64,000 nt of DNA from assembly GCF_003202435.1 (NCBI RefSeq), contig NZ_QJHK01000003.1, positions 302,894-366,893 on the forward strand. Reading direction: 5' to 3'. Below the pieces are notes generated by a model. That model saw only the letters and a program-made list of their open reading frames with translations, was not told where the DNA came from and made no database searches. The DNA comes from Flavobacterium cheongpyeongense. Lineage in GTDB: Bacteria; Bacteroidota; Bacteroidia; Flavobacteriales; Flavobacteriaceae. Shown in pieces: positions 8,832 through 17,629 of the stretch (position 1 is the stretch's first letter; each line of letters opens with the position of its first letter). Position numbers and translations under genes: made by a program.

Positions 8832-9913
8832 GGATAGTACAAATCATAGATTCTTTGGAAGCTGGCGGTGCAGAGCGCATGGCTGTTAATTATGCGAACG
8901 CTTTAGCAAAAAAAATAGAGTTTTCAGCATTAGTGACAACCAGAAAAGAAGGCGTTTTGAAAAGTCAAATTTATGCAGAAGTACCGTATTTGTTTTTGGG
9001 CAAAAAGAAAAGAATTGATGTAAAAGCTGTTTTTAGATTAAGGAAGTTTATAAAAAACAATAAAGTAGATATAGTTCATGCACATAGCTCTTCTTTTTTT
9101 ATAGCTGTTTTAGTAAAATTGACTTTTCCAAAAGTAAAAATTATCTGGCACGATCATTACGGAATTTCTCAAGATTTGACTTTTAGAAAAAGCCTTGGAT
9201 TAAAGTACGGATCAGTATTTTTTAAAGGAAGTATTGCTGTAAATTCATCATTAAAAAAGTGGGCTGAGTCTTATTTGTTGTGCTCTAAAGTTGTTTATTT
9301 TCCAAATTTTATTTCAAACATTTTTCAGTTAAATGATAAAATAGAATTAAAAGGTATTGAAGGCAAAAGAATTATTTGTGTAGCCAATCTTCGCCCTCAA
9401 AAAAACCATAAATTACTTATAGAAGTTGCTGGTGTAATGAAGAAAAAATTTCCAGATTGGACATTTCATTTATTTGGAAAAGACTTTGAGGATGATTATT
9501 CAAGAGGAATTAAGAGGCATATCAAAAAATTAAAATTAGAAGAAAACATTTTTTTTTATGGAACTATACAAAATATTAGTTCGGTATTAAAACAGTGTGA
9601 TATTGCTGTTTTAACTTCTTTATCAGAAGGTTTGCCATTGGCAGTTTTAGAATATGGTTTACATCAGATGCCAGTTGTAAGTACCAATGTGGGGGAAATT
9701 TCGAAAATTATTACATCAGACAGAGAAGGTTTTCTTGTAGAGTCAAATAATGTAGATCAATTCACGAACGCACTTATAAAGTTTATTGAAAACAAAAGTC
9801 ACAGAAATGTTGTTGGACAGAGGTTAAAAAATAAAATAAAATTAAATTTCAGTGAAGAATCAATTACTAACGAATATATTTTGTGGTTGAACTCGTTGAT
9901 TTATTCACATTAA
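8828..9913 (+). CDS. Glycosyltransferase family 4
   Basis: A 361-residue GT-B enzyme. The opening IIDSLEAGGAERMAVNYA is the classic GT4 N-terminal glycine loop, and VHAHSSSFFIAVL follows it. The C-terminal domain has CVANLRPQKNHKLLI, FHLFGKDFEDD and the E-x7-E element in SEGLPLAVLEYGL, then MPVVSTNVGEI. It starts within the ATGA overlap with the preceding GT4. It is the last glycosyltransferase before the polymerase gene, so the visible pathway has six transferases plus the initiating phosphotransferase at 11339, consistent with a repeat unit of about five to seven sugars. Confidence 0.94.
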   Translation: MRIVQIIDSLEAGGAERMAVNYANALAKKIEFSALVTTRKEGVLKSQIYAEVPYLFLGKKKRIDVKAVFRLRKFIKNNKVDIVHAHSSSFFIAVLVKLTFPKVKIIWHDHYGISQDLTFRKSLGLKYGSVFFKGSIAVNSSLKKWAESYLLCSKVVYFPNFISNIFQLNDKIELKGIEGKRIICVANLRPQKNHKLLIEVAGVMKKKFPDWTFHLFGKDFEDDYSRGIKRHIKKLKLEENIFFYGTIQNISSVLKQCDIAVLTSLSEGLPLAVLEYGLHQMPVVSTNVGEISKIITSDREGFLVESNNVDQFTNALIKFIENKSHRNVVGQRLKNKIKLNFSEESITNEYILWLNSLIYSH

Positions 9914-9929
9914 AATAGTCAAAATTAAA

Positions 9930-11279
9930 ATGAATAACATTCGATTATCTTATTTTTATCTTTTAATAATCCATGCATTAATTGCTTTGGTCGTTTTTGT
10001 TGTTCCTTTCGTATCAAAAATTTATGCGCTTTTAATTCCTGTTATTGGGTTTTACTTTGTCTATATAACCAAAAACAAAAATAACGAAGTTCTTATTATC
10101 GCTGCATATATGGTGGGTGTTGAGGTTTTTTTACGAATGACGGGAGGGAATTTTAATAATGAATATGTCAAAGTAAATGTGATTTTTTTCATGTTTTTGG
10201 GTATGACATATAGTAATTTTTCTATGAATGCTTTTGTGTATTGGGCTTTTTTATTGCTATTAATTCCAGGTATTTTAGTCACATCCTCAAATGCCAGTTT
10301 TAATTCAGATGTTCGAAAATTATTGGTTTTTAATTTATCAGGCCCGGTATGTTTAGCAATTTCAGCTATTTATATGTATAAAAGAAGGGTCTTGTTTTCC
10401 GATTTACAGAATGTTGTAGTTACAATGGGATTACCTGTTGTTACAACTGCAGTCTATTTATTCTTATATAATCCAAGTGTGAAAGATGTTATTACTGGAA
10501 CACAATCCAATTTTGAAACATCCGGTGGTTTTGGCCCTAATCAGGTTTCTACTGTTTTAGGTTTAGGAATGTTTGTTTTTTTTACGCAATTAATTTTGTT
10601 CTCAAAAACAAAAAAGATGATGATTTTGAATGGGTTGTTGCTGCTCTTTATAAGTTATAGGGCTGTTGTTACTTTTTCAAGGGGAGGCGTCATGACTGCA
10701 GTAATCATGATTATGTGCTTACTATTTTTATTGTATTATTTCTCCAACTCAAAAAGCAGGACAAAATTTACTTTAGTTTTTGTCTTAACGGGCTTAATGG
10801 CAGTAGGTATCTGGACGTATAGTTCATTGCAGACTTCAGGTCTGATTAATAAACGTTATGCAAATCAGGATGCGGCAGGAAGAACAAAAAAAGATCGTTT
10901 GGGAGGAAGAGAAGAAATTATGGATGCAGAACTTAGACTCTTTATAGATAATCCTGTTACAGGTGTTGGGGCAGGAATGGGAAAACAGGTAAGAAAAGAG
11001 TTTTTTGGGATGGAAATTGCGTCACACAATGAAATAACACGTATGTTGAGTGAGCACGGACTATTTGGTATTTTTGGTCTGCTGATACTTTTTATCACTC
11101 CATTTATTCTTTATATTAACAATAGACAGCATTTATATTTCTTGTCATTTTATTTTTTTTGGCTCCTGACGATTAATCATGCTGCTATGCGAATAGCTGC
11201 TCCTGCTTTTGTTTATGCTTTGTCACTTCTTTTAGTTCAGGTGAAAATTCCTGAAAAAGCAGAAAATTCAGTCGATTAA
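9930..11279 (+). CDS. O-antigen ligase/polymerase-type membrane protein (Wzy_C fold)
   Basis: This 449-residue polytopic protein has about ten to twelve hydrophobic segments. It carries the hallmarks of the O-antigen ligase/polymerase superfamily: an Arg-Gly-Gly turn in TFSRGGVMTAV and the large-loop motif GVGAGMGKQ followed by SHNEITRMLSEHGLFG. Such proteins either polymerise lipid-linked repeats at the periplasmic face or ligate glycan to an acceptor. Its place at the end of the transferase run suggests the polymerase of this EPS pathway. No Wzx flippase or chain-length regulator is visible; these probably lie upstream of the window. Confidence 0.87.
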   Translation: MNNIRLSYFYLLIIHALIALVVFVVPFVSKIYALLIPVIGFYFVYITKNKNNEVLIIAAYMVGVEVFLRMTGGNFNNEYVKVNVIFFMFLGMTYSNFSMNAFVYWAFLLLLIPGILVTSSNASFNSDVRKLLVFNLSGPVCLAISAIYMYKRRVLFSDLQNVVVTMGLPVVTTAVYLFLYNPSVKDVITGTQSNFETSGGFGPNQVSTVLGLGMFVFFTQLILFSKTKKMMILNGLLLLFISYRAVVTFSRGGVMTAVIMIMCLLFLLYYFSNSKSRTKFTLVFVLTGLMAVGIWTYSSLQTSGLINKRYANQDAAGRTKKDRLGGREEIMDAELRLFIDNPVTGVGAGMGKQVRKEFFGMEIASHNEITRMLSEHGLFGIFGLLILFITPFILYINNRQHLYFLSFYFFWLLTINHAAMRIAAPAFVYALSLLLVQVKIPEKAENSVD

Positions 11280-11338
11280 ATTGTGTTTTTTATAATACAT
11301 TTGTCTCAGATTAAAGAGCTTCAAATCAAATACTATAT

Positions 11339-12733
11339 ATGCAAACAAACAAAAAAATGCATTTTGAAATTTCAGAAAGAAAAGTACTTCTTAGGCTTTT
11401 TGATATTGCTTTTATTTTGCTTGCTTTGTATCTAATGGATATGTTTTTTTATTATCCATACTTTAATTTGGATAATGCACATTATTTTAGGCCAGTTTTA
11501 CTCATTGTTTATCTTAGCGGTTTCGGGGCGATCTTCGAGATGTATAATCTTCAGATTGCCAGCAATCAGTTCCAGATCCTCAGAAGCGTTACCCTAACGG
11601 TGACAACAGCTACTTTGGTGTATTTATTTACCCCTATTTTATCCCCGGAACTCCCAAAACAACGATTGATTATTCTGATTTTTTATTTTACAATTCTTGG
11701 GGCTTTATTGCTTTGGCGTTTTTTTTACGTTTTCTTTTTAGCAACCCATCGATTTTCACAAAACGTAATTTTAATTTGTAATAAACATCAAGCTGATGAA
11801 CTCGTTTTGGGACTTGAAAATGTTGATCCTCATTATAAGATTATTGGTTTTGTAAATTCAGATTTTTTGGATAAGCAAGATTTTTCTTTGAATTATATAA
11901 AAGAAATTGAAAAAGATAATTTATTGAATTTTGTTAGAGAAAATAATATTTCTGAAATTATAATAGCTTCACAAAAGACAGAAGGTATTACAGCTGATTT
12001 ATATCAGGATTTGCTTCATTTGCTTGAGTCGGGAAACATTATCAGAGAATATACACAGGTTTACGAAAGCAAAACGCAACGTATTCCGGTTCAGTATATT
12101 GCCAGAGATTTTTATCGCTTTTTTCCATTTAGCCGTAGTAATAATAATAAGCTGTATTTATTGTTAGTGGGCTTTATTGAACTTGTTTTTTCCTTAGTTG
12201 GTCTGGTTTTTTGTGCGTTTTTTATTCCTTTAATTTTTATATTTAATTCCTTTTGGAATAAAGGCCCGTTATTTTACACACAAGAACGTGTAGGTAAAAA
12301 CGGAAAAGTGTTTCAAATTTATAAATTCAGGACAATGGTTGAAAATTCTGAAAGTAATGGAGCTGTTTTTGCAAAATCAAATGATAAAAGGATTACGCCA
12401 TTTGGAAAATTCATGCGCAAAACAAGGATTGATGAATTTCCACAATTTATAAATGTGTTAAAAGGAGATATGGCTATTATTGGACCAAGACCAGAACGAC
12501 CATTTTTTGTTAAGGAAATTGCCGAAATAATGCCTTTCTATGAAACCCGTCATGTAATTAAACCCGGTCTGACTGGCTGGGCACAAGTGAATTATTCATA
12601 CGGAGAATCTATAGAGGAAAGTTTGATAAAGCTTCAATACGACTTATATTATATTAAGCATCGAAGTATATTTCTGGATTTAAGTATTACCTTCAAAACC
12701 ATAACTACAGTTTTATTCTACCGGGGTCAATAA
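11339..12733 (+). CDS. Undecaprenyl-phosphate sugar phosphotransferase (EPS initiation)
   Basis: A 464-residue polyisoprenyl-phosphate hexose-1-phosphate transferase. The N-terminal half has four membrane segments and a Rossmann-like CoA-binding-type region (NVILICNKHQADELVLG). A further segment (LYLLLVGFIELVFSLVGLVF) precedes the catalytic domain, which has FYTQERVGKNGKVFQIYKFR, KTRIDEFPQFINVLKGDMAI and IGPRPERP. This class loads the first sugar-1-phosphate onto undecaprenyl phosphate and so starts repeat-unit synthesis. It closes the EPS run; the next gene is convergent with a 2-nt gap. A TAnnTTTG element (TACATTTG, 11296-11303) suggests that it may also have its own promoter. Confidence 0.93.
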   Translation: MQTNKKMHFEISERKVLLRLFDIAFILLALYLMDMFFYYPYFNLDNAHYFRPVLLIVYLSGFGAIFEMYNLQIASNQFQILRSVTLTVTTATLVYLFTPILSPELPKQRLIILIFYFTILGALLLWRFFYVFFLATHRFSQNVILICNKHQADELVLGLENVDPHYKIIGFVNSDFLDKQDFSLNYIKEIEKDNLLNFVRENNISEIIIASQKTEGITADLYQDLLHLLESGNIIREYTQVYESKTQRIPVQYIARDFYRFFPFSRSNNNKLYLLLVGFIELVFSLVGLVFCAFFIPLIFIFNSFWNKGPLFYTQERVGKNGKVFQIYKFRTMVENSESNGAVFAKSNDKRITPFGKFMRKTRIDEFPQFINVLKGDMAIIGPRPERPFFVKEIAEIMPFYETRHVIKPGLTGWAQVNYSYGESIEESLIKLQYDLYYIKHRSIFLDLSITFKTITTVLFYRGQ

Positions 12734-12735
12734 TC

Positions 12736-13866
12736 TTAGATTATTATCGGAATTCTTTTTTTATTTCTAATAGCTACTCTTACCAAAACAACTCCACTAG
12801 TAACAATCATTGGTAAAACAATTAAAAAGTGTGCTTTGTTAATTATGAAAAGCGTATAAATTATTAATAAGATAAAATGTAAGACAGCTGATTTGTAAGT
12901 CCATTTTTTGTTGTTAAGTACTGAGAAAATAATTAAAACCAATAAAACCGGACTAAATAATAGAAGGTTATAATTCATCGCCAATTCGTGATGGAAAGAA
13001 TAAAATCCCATTGAAACAAAAAAGATTCCCATTATTGATAAAATAAATAAATAGATTTTATCAACAAACCTTTTGTTTATGAGGATAATAAAGCTAAGCA
13101 TAATAATATAGCTGTAAATATTATTCCACCAGGAAGAAGGGCTTTCTTTTTCAAAATTTAAAATAGTTTTGCTTTTACTTACAAAGGCATGATTTTGAAA
13201 AGTTGTTTTCTCTAAACTGTTTTTCAGTTCAAAGGGAAGGAATATCTTAGTGCCTAACTGATCTACTTTTGTTCCAAAAATAATGCTGGTGCCTAACTTT
13301 TCATAAAAGTGACCATCAAAATAAGGGAATAAAATACTTCTGTATGTTTTATCCGTATTTTCCTTTTTGGTAATTACGTCTTTTTTTAATGTTTTATTAA
13401 TGACATCAACCACCATTGAAGTACAGTTTTTATCAATGAATTTGTAGGTATAATAACGATTTTCTGAAAGAAGCGTAGTGTTTAGATTGTCGAAAAGCTT
13501 TTGTTTGGCATCTTGTGGAATAAGAAGCTCCTGTTCATAAACGCTTCTTTTTTCATAGTTGTATTCATTTATAAAATCAGCGTAAGAATGTGTAATTACG
13601 AAATACTGTAAGTCTCCTTTTGCAAATTTGGCCACAAAATTTGGGGTTCTGAAATCAAATGCGCCATAATTGTATACAACATCAATGTTGTTTGAAGGAT
13701 CAGAAACACGAATTGCTGTATGTCCAAAAAAAGAATAAGATTCGTTGCCAAGACCACATGTTAATACACTTACATGTGCTCCTTTTGATAAGGGTAAACT
13801 TTGTCCAAAACTAAAATTGAACATCAGTAATAACAATATTATTTTTTGAAATGTAAAACCTCTCAT
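12736..13866 (-). CDS. Lnb-domain protein (DUF4105), putative lipoprotein N-acyltransferase
   Basis: A 376-residue protein with an N-terminal signal/anchor (IILLLLMFNFSFGQ), a periplasmic domain of about 220 residues and about five C-terminal membrane helices. The soluble domain has FFGHTAIRV and KNCTSMVVD, providing the His and Cys of an NlpC/P60-like site as described for the Lnb (DUF4105) family. Lnb of Bacteroides N-acylates lipoproteins in organisms without classical Lnt. That role here is inferred from family membership. The gene follows the PorV-like gene after 25 nt on the same strand and probably shares its promoter at 14974-15003. Confidence 0.75.
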   Translation of the reverse strand: MRGFTFQKIILLLLMFNFSFGQSLPLSKGAHVSVLTCGLGNESYSFFGHTAIRVSDPSNNIDVVYNYGAFDFRTPNFVAKFAKGDLQYFVITHSYADFINEYNYEKRSVYEQELLIPQDAKQKLFDNLNTTLLSENRYYTYKFIDKNCTSMVVDVINKTLKKDVITKKENTDKTYRSILFPYFDGHFYEKLGTSIIFGTKVDQLGTKIFLPFELKNSLEKTTFQNHAFVSKSKTILNFEKESPSSWWNNIYSYIIMLSFIILINKRFVDKIYLFILSIMGIFFVSMGFYSFHHELAMNYNLLLFSPVLLVLIIFSVLNNKKWTYKSAVLHFILLIIYTLFIINKAHFLIVLPMIVTSGVVLVRVAIRNKKRIPIII

Positions 13867-13891
13867 TGCTGGATTTTTTTAATAATAAATC

Positions 13892-14959
13892 TTATCTGAA
13901 GATTCCTAAATCTACTTTAAGTGAAAAAATATTAGAGTAAAGAGCTGTACTTTGATTTCCTAAATCAGTCAGTGCATAATCAACCTGAATTCCTTTATAT
14001 TTAAAACCAAGTCCGATATTAGGCTGAAAATTTAATTTTTCGGAATTGTCTAATTGCGTCACGTTTTGAAAGTTTCCTACTCCTCCTCTTAAAAAAACAA
14101 GTTCTGTATAGCCAAATTCAAGTCCCAACGCCGGATCAATGCTCACAATATTGGATGAAATTATATCATTTGTCTGTTCAAAACGCATATTTAAATTTGT
14201 CGCAACCAAAAGACTTGTGTCATTATGAAATTCAAACTTCCTTGAAATTCCTAATTGTGCCTTTGGTAAAGTAATTTCAGTACTTTCTGGTAATTCCTGA
14301 TTTTCTCCGGGAATAGCATCTGAGATTTTTTTATATTCCTCTTCATCAATATTCCAAACGTTGTAGGTAGTTGTAATATCCCGAAGCATCAGTCCGAATT
14401 TCCAGTCGTTTTTCTCAAACTGGAGACCAAAATCAAATCCAAATCCCCATGAATTTGCAAATTTTCCAATCACACGTCTAATGATTTTAGCATTTACTCC
14501 ATATTGAAATCCTTCAATGGGTAATTTTCTGGCGTACGAAAACGTAAACCCATAATCTGCTGTAGAGAACAAACTAATTCGATTATAGTCAATATTACCT
14601 TGATTGTCGATTAGCTGGGTAGTGTCCATAATGTCATCTACCCCAAAACGAATCATCGAAATTCCCCACACACTCCTGTCGTCAATAGGACTAGCGTACC
14701 CAATATAATCGTATTGTGCAATATTAGCAAAATAGTTGGCATGCATTAACGAGATTTGATGATCTGCAAGATGTGTTAGACCTGCCGGATTCCAATATAC
14801 AGAATTGACATCATTAGTAGAAGCCACAACAGCACTTGACATCCCAAGGGCAGCAGCATCTACCCCAATATTCATAAATTCATTCGAATATTTTCGGACG
14901 GTCTGTGCATAATGTGAAGTGCAATTCCAAAACAATAAAAATACTAAGATTTTTTTCAA
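13892..14959 (-). CDS. PorV/PorQ-family outer-membrane protein
   Basis: A 355-residue beta-barrel protein. Conserved family features are FMNIGVDAAALGMSSAVVA, then VNSVYWNPAGL and GYASPIDDRSVWG near the mature N-terminus. The frame is open up to 15100, but I place the start at TTG 14959. A canonical promoter lies at 14974-15003 inside the longer frame, and the protein from 14959 begins with a clean signal peptide (KKILVFLLFWNCTSHYAQ). PorV-type proteins act with the type IX secretion system as outer-membrane shuttle or attachment partners. Whether this is PorV itself or a paralogue cannot be decided from this window. It is followed by the Lnb-domain gene. Confidence 0.82.
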   Translation of the reverse strand: MKKILVFLLFWNCTSHYAQTVRKYSNEFMNIGVDAAALGMSSAVVASTNDVNSVYWNPAGLTHLADHQISLMHANYFANIAQYDYIGYASPIDDRSVWGISMIRFGVDDIMDTTQLIDNQGNIDYNRISLFSTADYGFTFSYARKLPIEGFQYGVNAKIIRRVIGKFANSWGFGFDFGLQFEKNDWKFGLMLRDITTTYNVWNIDEEEYKKISDAIPGENQELPESTEITLPKAQLGISRKFEFHNDTSLLVATNLNMRFEQTNDIISSNIVSIDPALGLEFGYTELVFLRGGVGNFQNVTQLDNSEKLNFQPNIGLGFKYKGIQVDYALTDLGNQSTALYSNIFSLKVDLGIFR

Positions 14960-14973
14960 CGTATTTATTTTTT

Positions 14974-15003
14974 CAAACCTAAGCTTGTTTAATTTTTTAC
15001 CAA
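14974..15003 (-). promoter_or_regulatory. Canonical Bacteroidota promoter of the PorV-like gene
   Basis: On the minus strand TTG (15003-15001) is followed after exactly 19 nt by TAGGTTTG (14981-14974), matching the TTG-N19-TAnnTTTG consensus. The TTG start of the PorV-like gene lies about 14 nt downstream of the -7 box, giving a very short leader. The promoter lies within the open frame that extends to 15100, so it argues against the longer start. Confidence 0.72.
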
Positions 15004-15149
15004 AAATATAATTTTTTACCGAGCTTATTTCTTCCTTTTGATAAATAATGTAAAAGTCAGATGTCAGAATAAAAAACTCTATTAAAAACGCATATAACAT
15101 TGAGTTATTATGCTAAATTTGTTCTCTATGTTTATCAAATTTATAAAAA

Positions 15150-15875
15150 ATGAATATTAAAAAACACATTCCTAATTTAATTACACTAATCAATCTTTTT
15201 TGTGGCTGTGTTGCAGTAGTTTTTGTTTCGGGAAAAAATTATGAAATGGCCTTTTATATGGTTTGCTTAGGAATATTTTTTGATTTTTTTGATGGTTTTT
15301 TTGCCAGATTATTTAAAGTTTCAAGCCCTCTTGGTTTACAGTTGGATTCTTTGGCAGATATGGTAACCAGCGGGGTAGTGCCGGGATATGTTATGTACAG
15401 TTTGTTTGTAAAAAGTGCCAATCCTAATGATGTAATCGCTTCTGCTTTTATTCCGTTTTTAGGATTTATTGTAACCTTGGGATCGTGCTACCGATTAGCT
15501 AATTTTAACATAGATACACGTCAGACGGATTCTTTTATAGGTTTGCCAACGCCTGCAAATGCACTTTTTATATTGAGTCTGCCTTTAGTAATTCAGTATT
15601 CAGATTCTTTTATGTTATTCGAAATCTTAACTAATCATTCGGTTTTGCTGGCTATTGTGCTGTCCAGTGCTTATATTTTGAATGCTGAAATTCCGCTATT
15701 TGCATTAAAAGTTAAAAAGTTTACTTTCAAAGATAATGTACTTCAGATTGTGTTTTTAGCAATTTCTATTGTTTTGCTTTTGTTGCTTCACTTTAGTGCA
15801 GTTCCTGTAATTATCATTTTTTATGTATTGTTATCAGTGATTAATAATAAATTTTTGAAAAAAGTAGTTCGTTAG
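15150..15875 (+). CDS. pssA: CDP-diacylglycerol--serine O-phosphatidyltransferase
   Basis: A 241-residue membrane enzyme with seven or so hydrophobic helices. The CDP-alcohol phosphatidyltransferase motif D-G-x2-A-R-x8-G-x3-D-x3-D is seen in FDGFFARLFKVS and GLQLDSLAD. NIKKHIPNLITLINLFCG is the typical PssA N-terminus. It makes phosphatidylserine, the precursor of phosphatidylethanolamine, at the inner membrane. A -7-like TAAATTTG occurs at 15114-15121, but its TTG partner is too close, so the promoter is not certain. The next gene begins 1 nt after the stop, implying co-transcription. Confidence 0.92.
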   Translation: MNIKKHIPNLITLINLFCGCVAVVFVSGKNYEMAFYMVCLGIFFDFFDGFFARLFKVSSPLGLQLDSLADMVTSGVVPGYVMYSLFVKSANPNDVIASAFIPFLGFIVTLGSCYRLANFNIDTRQTDSFIGLPTPANALFILSLPLVIQYSDSFMLFEILTNHSVLLAIVLSSAYILNAEIPLFALKVKKFTFKDNVLQIVFLAISIVLLLLLHFSAVPVIIIFYVLLSVINNKFLKKVVR

Positions 15876-15876
15876 A

Positions 15877-16728
15877 ATGGCAAGAAAAGCGACTTATCGT
15901 AAAACCACTTCCAGAAAAACCGGCAGATCTATTTTTAGCAGGATAGTACGTTTTATTTCTTTATCAATTTTTGCATTATTTTTTGTTGCAATTATCTATC
16001 ACTATCGCAGAGGATTAGCCTATTATTTAGGTTTTAAAACTAATAAGTTGTCCGAAAAAGAAATTGAAGATAAGCGATTGTCTGATATTCGTAATTTTCA
16101 GGTTCTGGTAAAACATGAAGGGAAATCAATCGGACTGGATGTGTCTGAATATCAGGGTAAAATAAGCTGGTCGTATGTAGATACTTTAGAGCAAAAATAC
16201 CCATTGGATTTTGTCTTTATCAGGGCTACGGTAGGCAGAGACAGAAAGGATTTTCAGTTTAAAAGAAACTGGATAGGTGCCAAGAAAAATAATATGATTC
16301 GTGGGGCATATCATTATTATCGTCCAAATGAAAATTCGATTGAGCAGGCTAATTTGTTTATTAAAACAGTAAAATTAGAAAAAGGAGATTTGCCACCGGT
16401 TTTGGATATCGAAAAATTGCCAAAAAATCAATCTCTTGATAGTTTGAAAAAAGGATTAAAACGCTGGCTGTTAAAAGTAGAAAACCATTACAAAGTACGC
16501 CCGATAATTTATACAGGAGAACGATATTATGCAGATTTTCTAAAAGATGAATTTGGGGAATATCTTTTTTGGATTGCCAATTACAATTTTTACAGAGAGA
16601 AAATCGAAGAGGACTGGCTTTTTTGGCAGTTCACTGAAAAAGCAACTGTCCCCGGAATTGAGCGTACAGTTGATATAAATATTTATAACGGAGATTTACA
16701 GCAATTGCAATATATAACTGTGGATTAG
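15877..16728 (+). CDS. Glycoside hydrolase family 25 lysozyme-like protein
   Basis: A 283-residue protein with a basic N-terminus and one membrane anchor (about residues 22-45: FISLSIFALFFVAIIY), then a GH25 catalytic domain. Family features are GLDVSEYQGKISW, VFIRATVGRD, the catalytic PPVLDIEKL (Asp-x-Glu) and PIIYTGERYYADF. GH25 enzymes hydrolyse the beta-1,4 MurNAc-GlcNAc bond of peptidoglycan. An anchored form is likely periplasmic and used in wall remodelling. It is coupled to pssA with a 1-nt gap and is convergent with lptB. Confidence 0.88.
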   Translation: MARKATYRKTTSRKTGRSIFSRIVRFISLSIFALFFVAIIYHYRRGLAYYLGFKTNKLSEKEIEDKRLSDIRNFQVLVKHEGKSIGLDVSEYQGKISWSYVDTLEQKYPLDFVFIRATVGRDRKDFQFKRNWIGAKKNNMIRGAYHYYRPNENSIEQANLFIKTVKLEKGDLPPVLDIEKLPKNQSLDSLKKGLKRWLLKVENHYKVRPIIYTGERYYADFLKDEFGEYLFWIANYNFYREKIEEDWLFWQFTEKATVPGIERTVDINIYNGDLQQLQYITVD

Positions 16729-16744
16729 TCTTTTTTGAAAAATT

Positions 16745-16796
16745 GTAAAATGTGATAAGTAAAAAGCAAAACAGGCATTTCACCTTCACATTTTAC
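16745..16796. terminator. Inverted repeat between convergent GH25 and lptB genes
   Basis: GTAAAATGTGA (16745-16755) and TCACATTTTAC (16786-16796) form a perfect 11-bp inverted repeat with a 30-nt loop. It lies between two converging genes and probably ends transcription from one or both sides. There is no long U-run, so its efficiency is uncertain. Confidence 0.45.
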
Positions 16797-16801
16797 TAAT
16801 T

Positions 16802-17542
16802 TTAAAACTCCAGTTTCTTTTTACGTAATTCGAAATTTTGTCCCAAATAAACACGGCGAACCATTTCGTCTTCAACTAATTCCTCAGGAACTCCTGCTTT
16901 CAGAATTCCACCTTCAAACATTAGGTACGTTTTGTCGGTAATAGCCAAGGTTTCCTGAACGTTGTGGTCGGTAATTAAAATTCCAATGTTCTTGTTTTTT
17001 AACTGAGCTACAATTCTCTGAATATCTTCAACCGCAACAGGGTCAACTCCGGCAAAAGGTTCATCCAGTAAGATGAATTTTGGGTCTGTGGCCAGAGCAC
17101 GAGCAATTTCGGTACGGCGTCGTTCACCTCCAGAAAGTAGATCACCACGGTTCGTACGAATATGCTCCAGGCTAAATTCTTCTATTAAACTCTCCATCTT
17201 TGCAATTTGAGCTTCTTTTGAAAGTTTAGTTAATTGTAATACACTCAGGATATTATCTTCAATGCTTAGCTTCCTAAAAACAGATGCCTCCTGTGCCAGA
17301 TAACCAATTCCCTGCTGTGCACGTTTGTACATTGGATAATCGGTAATATTTAAATCATCTAAATAAATATTTCCCTGATTTGGTTTTACCAATCCAACAA
17401 TCATATAAAAAGAGGTTGTCTTTCCGGCACCATTTGGGCCCAAAAGCCCCACGATTTCCCCCTGATTTACTTCAACAGAAATTCCTTTTACAACACTGCG
17501 TCCTTTGTAGGTTTTGATTAAATTATCGGCTCTTAATTTCAT
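16802..17542 (-). CDS. lptB: LPS export ABC transporter ATP-binding protein
   Basis: A 246-residue ABC ATPase with Walker A GPNGAGKTT, Q-loop region YLAQEASVFRKLS, signature LLSGGERRR and Walker B FILLDEPFAGVDP. RADNLIKTYKGRSVVKG and the EASVFRKLS segment are characteristic of LptB rather than other ABC ATPases. It powers extraction of lipopolysaccharide from the inner membrane together with LptF/LptG, which are not in this window. It is downstream of the kdsD-tatC-AhpD unit but separated from it by an inverted repeat at 17571-17607. Confidence 0.95.
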   Translation of the reverse strand: MKLRADNLIKTYKGRSVVKGISVEVNQGEIVGLLGPNGAGKTTSFYMIVGLVKPNQGNIYLDDLNITDYPMYKRAQQGIGYLAQEASVFRKLSIEDNILSVLQLTKLSKEAQIAKMESLIEEFSLEHIRTNRGDLLSGGERRRTEIARALATDPKFILLDEPFAGVDPVAVEDIQRIVAQLKNKNIGILITDHNVQETLAITDKTYLMFEGGILKAGVPEELVEDEMVRRVYLGQNFELRKKKLEF

Positions 17543-17570
17543 TTTCTTAGTTTAATCGTTTAAACGTTCA

Positions 17571-17607
17571 AATCGTTTATTCGGCACAAATTAACGAATA
17601 AACGATT
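17571..17607. repeat. Perfect 13-bp inverted repeat between the AhpD-like gene and lptB
   Basis: AATCGTTTATTCG (17571-17583) is complementary to CGAATAAACGATT (17595-17607) with an 11-nt spacer. A related word, AATCGTTTAAACG (17554-17566), lies immediately beside it. The element sits between the stop of the AhpD-like gene and the start of lptB, both on the minus strand. It could be an attenuator, an mRNA-stabilising hairpin or a remnant repeat. No U-tract follows. Confidence 0.6.
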
Positions 17608-17629
17608 CAACAAATAAAGCTATTAACAA

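Noticed and set aside
1..12733. EPS region considered as a horizontally acquired island
   Set aside because: Base composition by eye is as A+T-rich as the rest, and no integrase or attachment repeats are visible; the left boundary is outside the window, so transfer cannot be supported.
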